The notes beneath the pieces are model-generated. The model was not told the origin of the DNA. It was given only the letters and a program-made list of their open reading frames with translations, and did not search any database. A DNA stretch of 8,730 nucleotides from an uncultured Agitococcus sp. (GTDB lineage: Bacteria > Pseudomonadota > Gammaproteobacteria > Pseudomonadales > Moraxellaceae). Position 1 is the first letter of the stretch; every line of letters starts with the position of its first letter. The translations under genes and the position numbers were made by a program. The stretch lies in contig NZ_CALETI010000246.1 of NCBI RefSeq assembly GCF_937920075.1, positions 1-8,730 of the forward strand, read 5' to 3'. This document shows positions 1 through 6,350 of the stretch, in pieces.

Positions 1-2658
1 AAAAAAGCCTTTGAACGCGCCAATGAAGAAAAAGACAAATTACTTACTTTACAGCAACAATTACAACAGTTACCGCCTTTACCTTTAGAGGAGCGTCAAG
101 GCTTAGAACAAAAAATTGCCGAATTACAAACAACTTGCCAACAAGCCGAAAAACAGCTTTTAACCATGCAACAACAAGCACAATGGCATCAAACAGCACA
201 GCAATTACAACAACATTTAGCTGTGGCTACACAACAACTACAGCAAATTGAGCAACAATCGCAACACAGCAAACAAGATTACTTATTGGTCAAACAAGTG
301 CAATCCGCATTAGCGATTAAACCAATTTGGCTACAAAAGCAGCAACTAACACAACAATTACATAGCATCAAACAACAGCTGAATGATTTGCAACAACAAC
401 AACAGCAATTAGCAGACCATGAGCAGCAGCTTAAGCAACACTATCAACAAGCACACAGTAATGCTCAAACATTAGAACAAGATTGGCAACAGCAGCAACC
501 TAATCTGCAACAGGCCAAACAATTGGATTACGATATTCATCAAGCACAAAAACAACTTGAGCAACATCAAAAAAGCCTAGAGCAATATGCCCAACAGCTT
601 AAACAACAAACTAACTACCAACATATTGCACAATGGCCACAAATTCAGCAGTTATTGAGTTCGGCAAAAAAACAATACGATATGGTGTTGGCTCAACAAG
701 CTAATATACTGATTTTGCAAGTCAAAGAGCAACACACACAACAGCTTGTGTTACTGGAGCAACAGCTCACGCAGACTCAGGCTCAAAATTTGCAACAACA
801 GCAACAACAACTGAGCCAACAACAGCGGCTATTTGATGTTGCCGTTAAAGACTGGCAACAATACCTAGACTACCAACAACAGATACAACAACTCTCTCAA
901 GAAGAATTTGGCCTGTTACAAGACATCGCACAGATTGAACAACAACTTGCTAAATTACAGCAACAACTTCCTCTGACTAAAGCCCAATTAGAACAAGCGC
1001 AACAAGCATGGCATAGCGCAAAATTAGCCTGTAGCCAAGATATTAAACAATTACGCGAGCAACTCGAAAACGATAAACCCTGCCCTGTCTGTGGGAGCAT
1101 CGAGCATCCTTATCAGCAACATCAGGCACAAGCGCAGCTTAATAGCGTCTTAGAAGTATTACAGCAACAAGTGACGCAATGCCAAAGTCACTATGATGAG
1201 CAAAAAATAGCTTTAACACGTTTGCAAGAAACCTTGCGTAATCATCAGCAACAGATTGAAAAACTCAACATACAGCTTAGTCGCTTGAGCCAAAAGCAAA
1301 TAACCATCGAAACGGCCTTACAACCCCTTAAACAATTTGATAACTGGCAACAGCTTGAGCAAGCAAAAAAACTGGCTTGGCTACAACAGCAACAAGCAGC
1401 GATTGGCCAACAATTACAACAACTTGCTCAACAACTTAGCCAACAACAACAGTGGCAACAGCAAAAAGACCATACGCATTTGGCAATCGCTTGTTGTTTG
1501 ATTATGGAACAATGTACACAAAGTCTTGTTTTAGTGTGTCAAAGTCAGCAACAGTTAGTCAGCTTGCAGCAACAACATATTGTATTGCTGCAAGGAAAAA
1601 GCAGCCAAGAATTTGAGCAAACTTGGCAAATGCAATTGAGCCAAGCGCGGCAACAGCAAGAACATAGCCAACAACAATGGCACAAAACCCAACAAGAGAT
1701 TGATAAAGGACAACACAGTATTGCGCTAAAACAACAACAACAGCAACAGCTTGAGCAGCAATTACAGCTACAAGATAGCGATTTTGAGCAAGCCTATGGC
1801 ATCTTTAAGCAACAACATGATCTTGATTTAGCATCATTAGTGACACTATTTGCCTACGACAACACATGGTTACAACAGCAACAACAGCGTTTAGAATCCT
1901 TACGTCAACAATTATCTCAAGCCCAACATCAATTTGCGGCGCGTGAGCAAGATTATCAGCAGCATTTACAACATGATTTTGCTCAAACTGAGCAGTTACA
2001 GGTAACACAACAATTAGCACAATTACAGCACAGCTTAAAAGAGCAACAACAACAGTTGGGTGCGCTTAGCGAACAATTAAAACAAGATAATCAACGCCAA
2101 CAACAGCAACAGCGTTTAGGGCAAATTTTGCAACAACAACAGCAACAAATGGAAGTTTGGAGTCAGTTAAATGAGGTGATTGGTTCACGCGATGGCCAAA
2201 AATTTCGTAATGCCGCACAACAAATGACTTTAGATGTGTTGTTGTTTTATACCAATGGCCATTTAAAAGATTTAGCACGGCGTTATCGTTTGGAGCGTGT
2301 CAAAAACACCTTAGCATTGCAAGTGATTGACCAAGATATGGGTGATGAAATTCGTTCGGTACATTCGTTATCGGGTGGTGAGTCATTTTTGGTGTCGCTG
2401 GCTTTGGCGTTGGGTTTGGCGTCGCTCTCCTCACAACGGGTAAAAGTAGAAAGTCTGTTTATTGATGAAGGCTTTGGTAGTTTGGATGCGGATACCTTAC
2501 GGGTGGCGATGGATGCTTTGGATATTTTGCAAAGCCAAGGTCGAAAAGTGGGTGTGATTTCCCACGTCGCGGAAATGACCGAACGTATTCCAACGCAAAT
2601 CCAATTAACTAAAGGTGTGGCTGGTAGAAGTAAATTAGAGATTTTTCCTAGTATTTAA
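1..2658 (+). CDS. sbcC: SbcC, ATPase/coiled-coil subunit of the SbcCD nuclease (5' partial)
   Basis: This is the Rad50-like subunit of the SbcCD complex, which opens and trims hairpin and protein-blocked DNA ends together with the SbcD nuclease. The frame is open from base 1 with no start codon in reach, so about 885 C-terminal residues are visible. The Walker A region and the first part of the coiled coil are missing; the family is about 1050 residues long. The zinc hook CPVC lies at 1081-1092 (window codons 361-364), between two long coiled-coil arms. The C-terminal ATPase lobe carries the ABC signature LSGGES at 2368-2385, Walker B LFIDEGFGSLD at 2455-2487 and the switch-like VISH near 2550. 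Roughly a third of the coiled-coil residues are glutamine, with runs of up to six, written mostly as CAA. The ATPase lobe has a normal composition. sbcD is normally just upstream, outside this window. The family call is very secure. Confidence 0.97.
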   Translation, partial: KKAFERANEEKDKLLTLQQQLQQLPPLPLEERQGLEQKIAELQTTCQQAEKQLLTMQQQAQWHQTAQQLQQHLAVATQQLQQIEQQSQHSKQDYLLVKQVQSALAIKPIWLQKQQLTQQLHSIKQQLNDLQQQQQQLADHEQQLKQHYQQAHSNAQTLEQDWQQQQPNLQQAKQLDYDIHQAQKQLEQHQKSLEQYAQQLKQQTNYQHIAQWPQIQQLLSSAKKQYDMVLAQQANILILQVKEQHTQQLVLLEQQLTQTQAQNLQQQQQQLSQQQRLFDVAVKDWQQYLDYQQQIQQLSQEEFGLLQDIAQIEQQLAKLQQQLPLTKAQLEQAQQAWHSAKLACSQDIKQLREQLENDKPCPVCGSIEHPYQQHQAQAQLNSVLEVLQQQVTQCQSHYDEQKIALTRLQETLRNHQQQIEKLNIQLSRLSQKQITIETALQPLKQFDNWQQLEQAKKLAWLQQQQAAIGQQLQQLAQQLSQQQQWQQQKDHTHLAIACCLIMEQCTQSLVLVCQSQQQLVSLQQQHIVLLQGKSSQEFEQTWQMQLSQARQQQEHSQQQWHKTQQEIDKGQHSIALKQQQQQQLEQQLQLQDSDFEQAYGIFKQQHDLDLASLVTLFAYDNTWLQQQQQRLESLRQQLSQAQHQFAAREQDYQQHLQHDFAQTEQLQVTQQLAQLQHSLKEQQQQLGALSEQLKQDNQRQQQQQRLGQILQQQQQQMEVWSQLNEVIGSRDGQKFRNAAQQMTLDVLLFYTNGHLKDLARRYRLERVKNTLALQVIDQDMGDEIRSVHSLSGGESFLVSLALALGLASLSSQRVKVESLFIDEGFGSLDADTLRVAMDALDILQSQGRKVGVISHVAEMTERIPTQIQLTKGVAGRSKLEIFPSI

Positions 2659-2662
2659 GAAA

Positions 2663-2689
2663 TTGGGGGCATATTGCATATACCCCCAA
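2663..2689. terminator. Hairpin between convergent sbcC and fpr, probable bidirectional terminator
   Basis: The arms TTGGGGG (2663-2669) and CCCCCAA (2683-2689) pair perfectly. Inside them, after one C/A mismatch, ATAT (2671-2674) pairs with ATAT (2678-2681) around a TGC loop. The hairpin starts 4 nt after the sbcC stop and ends 9 nt before the fpr stop, so it can serve both converging genes. The T-tracts on either side are short and interrupted, so strength is uncertain. Confidence 0.7.
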
Positions 2690-2698
2690 AGAGATAAA

Positions 2699-3472
2699 TT
2701 ATTTTTCGACAAATGCACGCTCAATGACATAGTCACCCGGTGCATGACTTGTACCTTCGACAAAGCCACGTTTTTCTAAAATGTCGACCAAGTCTTTTAA
2801 CATACTTGGGCTACCACAAATCATCACACGATCAGTTTCAGGATTTAATTGAGGCAAACCAATGTCATCACACAACTTGCCACTTTCGAGTAAATCGGTT
2901 AAACGACCTTGAGTAGCAAATTCTTCACGAGTCACAGTTGGATAGTAAATTAATTGATTTTTGATTAATTCACCAAAATGCTCATGGTCTGGCAATTCTT
3001 CGGTAATATGATCAAAATAGCCTAATTCGCTTTTCCAACGAACACCATGAGTTAAGACGATTTTTTCAAACGCATCATAAAATTCAGGATCACGGACGAC
3101 ACTCATAAATGGTGCTAAACCAGTACCTGTTGATAATAAGTATAGATTTTTACCGGGTTTGAGGTTATCCATAATCAACGAGCCAGTTGGCTTTTTGCTG
3201 ACTAATAAAGTATCACCGACTTGTAAATGCTGTAAACGAGACGTTAAAGGGCCATCAGGTACTTTAATGCTATAAAACTCTAAATGATCTTCGTAATGTG
3301 CGCTAACTACACTATAAGCGCGCATTAATGGACGACCATTAACTTCTAAGCCAATCATCACAAACTGACCTGTTTTAAAACGCAAAGTCGGGTTACGTGT
3401 GGTGGTGAAGCTAAATAAAGTATCGTTCCAGTGATGAACACTGAGGACTTTTTCTTCAAAAAAAGCGGCCAT
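2699..3472 (-). CDS. fpr: Ferredoxin/flavodoxin-NADP(+) reductase
   Basis: This FAD enzyme exchanges electrons between NADPH and ferredoxin or flavodoxin in the cytoplasm. From the ATG at 3472 the protein has 257 residues, the usual size for bacterial Fpr. The FAD-binding motif RAYS is at residues 51-54, and GPLTSRL at 74-80 belongs to the same domain. The NADP-binding motif STGTGLAPF is at 113-121, followed by ICGSPSM. The chain ends in AFVEK, the C-terminus typical of the Azotobacter/Pseudomonas type, and the N-terminal part (VLSVHHWNDTLFSF) also fits that group. A longer frame begins at a TTG at 3526, but its first codons lie inside the terminal repeat of a MITE-like element and its residues do not look like Fpr. 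The ATG has an AGGA at 3484-3487, 11 nt upstream, so I prefer it. The gene converges with sbcC. Confidence 0.95.
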   Translation of the reverse strand: MAAFFEEKVLSVHHWNDTLFSFTTTRNPTLRFKTGQFVMIGLEVNGRPLMRAYSVVSAHYEDHLEFYSIKVPDGPLTSRLQHLQVGDTLLVSKKPTGSLIMDNLKPGKNLYLLSTGTGLAPFMSVVRDPEFYDAFEKIVLTHGVRWKSELGYFDHITEELPDHEHFGELIKNQLIYYPTVTREEFATQGRLTDLLESGKLCDDIGLPQLNPETDRVMICGSPSMLKDLVDILEKRGFVEGTSHAPGDYVIERAFVEK

Positions 3473-3496
3473 ATCGCTATAAATCCTGATAGAAGG

Positions 3497-3526
3497 TTTA
3501 AAATCGGGACTTACGCATTTTGCCAA
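3497..3526 (-). promoter_or_regulatory. Candidate fpr promoter straddling the end of the MITE-like element
   Basis: On the minus strand TTGGCA (3526-3521) could be a -35 box and TTTAAA (3502-3497) a -10 box, with 18 bp between them. The -35 box lies inside the palindromic element and the -10 box just outside it. Transcription would begin near 3490, just upstream of the AGGA ribosome-binding site of fpr. The -10 match is only 4 of 6, so this is a weak, position-supported guess. Confidence 0.3.
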
Positions 3527-3601
3527 AATTAGCGCGTTTTGTGAGCATATAATCGTTAAAAACGATTGATGCGAGCAAATAAGCGATAACCGCGTAAGTC
3601 C
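3507..3601. mobile_element. MITE-like palindromic element, no coding capacity
   Basis: Perfect 10-bp terminal inverted repeats, GGACTTACGC (3507-3516) and GCGTAAGTCC (3592-3601), bound a 95-bp unit. The interior is itself an imperfect palindrome. Its core is AATCGTT-AAA-AACGATT (3551-3567), flanked by GCAT (3544-3547) and ATGC (3569-3572), and the outer arms show further patchy pairing. Such a structure is typical of small non-autonomous insertion-sequence derivatives mobilised in trans. I see no clear target-site duplication (left flank ends AAATCG, right flank begins TAAGAT) and no second copy in this window. It lies 34 nt upstream of the fpr start codon. It could instead be a structured regulatory site, but the terminal repeats favour a mobile origin. 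Confidence 0.55.
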
Positions 3602-3714
3602 TAAGATGTACCTATTTTAACAAAAATCAGATAAGTTATTGAGACAATTCCGCTATATCTTCATGCAATTAAATCATATTAATTATTAGCAAAACTGATG
3701 GATATACGTTTTTT

Positions 3715-3742
3715 ATGCAGTTTTATAAATAGAAAACTGCAT
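3715..3742. repeat. Perfect 10-bp inverted repeat downstream of vapC
   Basis: ATGCAGTTTT (3715-3724) and AAAACTGCAT (3733-3742) pair around an 8-nt loop. The repeat lies 20 nt past the vapC stop, the position of a terminator. Read in the vapC direction, however, it is followed by A residues, not a U tract, so it is at best a weak or Rho-assisted terminator. The remaining bases between it and the MITE-like element (3602-3714) are AT-rich and show no gene or clear site. Confidence 0.5.
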
Positions 3743-3761
3743 TATCACTTGTTTTTATATG

Positions 3762-4163
3762 TTATAAAATCCAATTTTCCACATTCAGTCCATCAACACG
3801 TTGAAATTCTTTAACATTATTGGTCACAAGCAGCGCATCTAATGCTAGAGCATGAGCTGCAATTAACAAATCATTATCGCCAATTAATTGGCCTTGATAT
3901 TTTAATTTTGTACGAATTTCACCATAATAAAATGCCGCTTGTTCATCAAACGGTACAATATCTAAACACTGACAAAACTGATTTACTTGTTGGTGATTAT
4001 GTTCTGGTTTGCTAGAGTGGCTTGCTCCAAAGCGCAACTCTGCTAAGACAATACTTGATATAGCTAAATGTTGGCTATATTGCTGAAATTTCTTTAATAC
4101 CTCAATGGGTCTGCGGTTCATTACGTAAATGCAGATGTTAGTATCTAATAAAATTTTACTCAT
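3762..4163 (-). CDS. vapC: VapC-type PIN-domain ribonuclease toxin
   Basis: This is the toxin of a type II toxin-antitoxin pair. PIN-domain toxins of this kind are Mg-dependent endoribonucleases, and enteric members cut initiator tRNA; the target here is unknown. The protein has 133 residues, a normal length. The acidic active site is intact: D7 in LLDTN, E42 in LAELRFG, and D96/D98 in IGDNDLLIAAHA, followed by TNN at 114-116. The ATG overlaps the antitoxin stop by 4 nt (ATGA, 4160-4163), so the two are translationally coupled. Nothing suggests inactivation. The arrangement and residues match the Shigella/Salmonella VapC group. Confidence 0.94.
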   Translation of the reverse strand: MSKILLDTNICIYVMNRRPIEVLKKFQQYSQHLAISSIVLAELRFGASHSSKPEHNHQQVNQFCQCLDIVPFDEQAAFYYGEIRTKLKYQGQLIGDNDLLIAAHALALDALLVTNNVKEFQRVDGLNVENWIL

Positions 4164-4417
4164 TCAAAACTAGCTCGCTCTGAAAAGCGCATTGTTTCTT
4201 GCTCTTGCATAAAATCATCTGTAGGGCGTTGTTCACTGGCAAAATAATCTAGCCAATTTGAACGGTAAGGAGTTAGAATGACTTTATCACCTACTTTTTC
4301 GATCATCACCTCTTGCCCTTCAAAACGACAAAATGCAGGTAAACGTACAGCCTGACTACGGCCATTCATAAAAAGTTTTGCTGTTGTTTTTTGAGTTTCC
4401 AAAGATATAGATGGCAT
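4160..4417 (-). CDS. vapB: VapB-type antitoxin with AbrB/SpoVT fold
   Basis: This 85-residue antitoxin would bind and block VapC and, as a complex, repress its own promoter. The swapped-hairpin AbrB DNA-binding domain is visible as AKLFMNGRSQAVRLP at 13-27, followed by the EGQEVMIEKVGDKVILTP strand region (33-50). The C-terminal tail (about 54-85, with WLDYF and many acidic residues) is the expected toxin-binding part. The start has a good GGAG Shine-Dalgarno 9 nt upstream. It is the first gene of the pair and sits directly behind a palindromic operator. The normal order, antitoxin before toxin, is kept. Confidence 0.93.
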   Translation of the reverse strand: MPSISLETQKTTAKLFMNGRSQAVRLPAFCRFEGQEVMIEKVGDKVILTPYRSNWLDYFASEQRPTDDFMQEQETMRFSERASFE

Positions 4418-4434
4418 AATGAGTTACTCCCAAA

Positions 4435-4463
4435 TCGAGATATATACCAAGTATATATCTCGA
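4435..4463. promoter_or_regulatory. Perfect 13-bp palindromic operator of vapBC
   Basis: TCGAGATATATAC (4435-4447) and its exact reverse complement (4451-4463) are separated by 3 nt. The site ends 17 nt before the vapB start and covers the -10 box of the vapBC promoter. This fits repression by the dimeric AbrB-fold VapB or the VapBC complex. In the transcript it could also fold as a hairpin just downstream of cysG, but only three U residues follow, so it would be a poor terminator. Confidence 0.82.
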
Positions 4464-4478
4464 CCTAAATAACAACAA
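4450..4478 (-). promoter_or_regulatory. Sigma-70-like promoter of vapBC
   Basis: On the minus strand TTGTTG (4478-4473) serves as -35 and TATACT (4455-4450) as -10, with an ideal 17-bp spacer. The -10 lies inside the 13-bp palindrome, so repressor binding would block polymerase. The leader would be about 25 nt and contains the vapB ribosome-binding site. Confidence 0.72.
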
Positions 4479-4489
4479 CACAATTCTAT

Positions 4490-5872
4490 TTATTTTGTTA
4501 CGCCAAACCACGCCAATTTATCTTGCAACTTGACCACATCACCAATAATCGTCAACGTTGGTGCTTTGATACCACTTTCGTGAACTTTATCAGCAATAGT
4601 AGCTATTTCACCAGTGACTACTTGTTGATTGGGGCGTGTGCCATGAGAGACTAAGGCAACAGGCATATCAGGACGCATACCATTAGCGATGAGTTGTTTA
4701 GCAATCTCTTCTAAACCCACCAAGCCCATATATAAAACAAGGGTTTGACGTTCATGAACTAATTCAGACCAAGGCAGGTTTGGTGTGCCATCTTTTAAAT
4801 GACCTGTGACAAAACGCACTGATTGGGCATAATCACGATGAGTTAATGGAATGCCTGCATAAGCAGAACAACCACTGGCCGCCGTAATTCCAGGTACAAC
4901 CTGAAAAGCAATGCCTGCTGCTGCTAACTCTTCAATCTCTTCCCCACCACGACCAAAAATAAACGGATCACCACCTTTTAGGCGACAAACACGTTTACCC
5001 TCTTGTGCTAATCTTACTAATAATTGATTAATGTCTTCTTGGGGAACGGCATGATCGGCACGCGCTTTACCCACATAAATCATGTCGGCATCACGGCGGC
5101 AAAGATCTAAAATAGGTTGAGACACTAAACGATCATACACAACAACATCGGCTTGTTGCATTAAGCGCAAGGCTTTAAAGGTTAATAAATCAGGATCGCC
5201 TGGCCCAGAACCGACTAAATATACTTCGCCTGCATGTTGTTGATGTGTGGCTAAAGCTTGTTGTAAATGCTGTTCGGCAGCATCATGACGGCCGTTATAC
5301 ACTAACTCAGCAAAACGTCCTTGCAATTCTTTTTCCCAAAAAGCACGTCTGTTTGAGGTGTCTGGCAACACTTGTTGCACTTGTTGACGAAATTTACCCA
5401 CAAAAGCAGCTAGTTGACCATAAGCCGCAGGAATCACACTTTCCAATCGAGTTCTTAATAAACGTGCTAGGACTGGCGACTGACCACTACTCGAAATAGC
5501 GATTACCACAGGCGAGCGATCAATAATTGACGGAAAAATAAAGCGGCATAAAGCGGGTGCATCAACGACATTGACAGGAATATTAGCCAGCTCACAATCG
5601 TTAAAGACTTGTTGATTGAGAGCCTCATCATCCGTTGCTGCAATGACCAAACGCTGTTGAGCTAAATGTTGAGCATGGTAAACTTGTTCGATGATTTTTC
5701 CACCATTGGCCAACACTTGCTCTTTTAGCTCAGGTAAAATATCTGGAGCAATGACCGTGACTTTTGCATGTGCCTTGAGCAGTAACGTTACTTTACGCTT
5801 GGCAATATGCCCACCACCAATCACCAAACAAGGTTGCTCAGCAATTTTTAGAAAGACCGGTAAATAATCCAT
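4490..5872 (-). CDS. cysG: Siroheme synthase, trifunctional CysG
   Basis: This fused enzyme makes siroheme from uroporphyrinogen III by two SAM-dependent methylations, an NAD-dependent dehydrogenation and iron insertion. The 460 residues match the full-length fused form (457 in E. coli). The N-terminal half is the dehydrogenase/ferrochelatase: VIGGGHIAKRK at 17-27 binds NAD, D104 sits where the catalytic Asp104 of E. coli is, and S128 matches the phosphorylated serine. The C-terminal half is the uroporphyrinogen methyltransferase: GSGPGDPDLLT at 221-231, D247 (general-base position), K269, RLKGGDPFIFGRGGEE at 297-312, PGITAASGCSAY at 327-338 and M382. All key residues are present. The ATG overlaps the upstream stop by one base (TGATG), indicating coupled translation. 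Its product serves sulfite and nitrite reductases, which are not in this window. Confidence 0.97.
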   Translation of the reverse strand: MDYLPVFLKIAEQPCLVIGGGHIAKRKVTLLLKAHAKVTVIAPDILPELKEQVLANGGKIIEQVYHAQHLAQQRLVIAATDDEALNQQVFNDCELANIPVNVVDAPALCRFIFPSIIDRSPVVIAISSSGQSPVLARLLRTRLESVIPAAYGQLAAFVGKFRQQVQQVLPDTSNRRAFWEKELQGRFAELVYNGRHDAAEQHLQQALATHQQHAGEVYLVGSGPGDPDLLTFKALRLMQQADVVVYDRLVSQPILDLCRRDADMIYVGKARADHAVPQEDINQLLVRLAQEGKRVCRLKGGDPFIFGRGGEEIEELAAAGIAFQVVPGITAASGCSAYAGIPLTHRDYAQSVRFVTGHLKDGTPNLPWSELVHERQTLVLYMGLVGLEEIAKQLIANGMRPDMPVALVSHGTRPNQQVVTGEIATIADKVHESGIKAPTLTIIGDVVKLQDKLAWFGVTK

Positions 5873-6348
5873 CAGCCAATCACCTGCTTTTGTTTTTTCA
5901 CTTCAGCATAGGTATCACGAGCCATACGCGCATCGTCTTTGCTTAAGGCTGTTTTGTGTAATACCAAACCATCACACAACCATTCGCCATCAAAATTTAA
6001 TAAGGCCGTACGAACAATCATAAACTCAGGTAAGGTTTCTTCTAAAGCAGTTGTTAACGCTTTTACTTGATAAAAAGCACCAGTATTCACATGTTGAAAC
6101 ACATAACCTTTTTGGTATTTTTTCAAATAAATAAAATCGCCAAAGACCGCTTGTTTAATCACCGCTAACCATTCAGGCACAAGTGCATTTTCATAAACTT
6201 GTGGATGATTATCACGGTAATAATAGATCTGTTCACGCAATTGTGCATATTTTTCCATTGAATCAGGTTCAACTCCCTGATTCAAGGCTTGCATTAATTC
6301 TTTATAGGCTGCCAAAAAGCGTTGTGAAACTTCGGTTGATACCAACAT
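5872..6348 (-). CDS. Conserved-looking hypothetical protein between serS and cysG
   Basis: I do not recognise this 158-residue protein. It has no signal peptide and no membrane segment, so it should be cytoplasmic. The first ~60 residues look helical and rich in Y, Q and E. The middle and end (about 68-131) look like a beta-rich domain: FGDFIYLKKYQKGYVFQ at 69-85, then RTALLNFDGEWLCDGLVLH at 113-131. The tail is basic (KKQKQ). It begins 2 nt after the serS stop with a strong GGAGG six nt before its ATG, and its stop overlaps the cysG start by one base. It is therefore firmly embedded in the operon, and its codon use resembles its neighbours. The LxFxGxWxxDGL pattern recalls short strand motifs in some uncharacterised proteins, which is not enough to assign a function. 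A link to siroheme or tRNA work is only positional. Confidence 0.85.
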   Translation of the reverse strand: MLVSTEVSQRFLAAYKELMQALNQGVEPDSMEKYAQLREQIYYYRDNHPQVYENALVPEWLAVIKQAVFGDFIYLKKYQKGYVFQHVNTGAFYQVKALTTALEETLPEFMIVRTALLNFDGEWLCDGLVLHKTALSKDDARMARDTYAEVKKQKQVIG

Positions 6349-6350
6349 GA

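Noticed and set aside
166..2160. CAA-rich region as a CRISPR or tandem repeat array
   Set aside because: The repetition is a codon effect of glutamine runs in an intact reading frame, with no constant repeat unit or spacers.
3473..3526. Longer fpr starting at TTG 3526 (18 extra residues)
   Set aside because: The extra codons begin inside the MITE-like terminal repeat, start with TTG, and do not resemble Fpr N-termini. The ATG at 3472 gives the normal length and has an AGGA upstream.
3715..3742. Classical Rho-independent terminator for vapC
   Set aside because: The stem is AT-rich and is followed by A residues in the direction of transcription, not by a U tract, so it is listed only as an inverted repeat.
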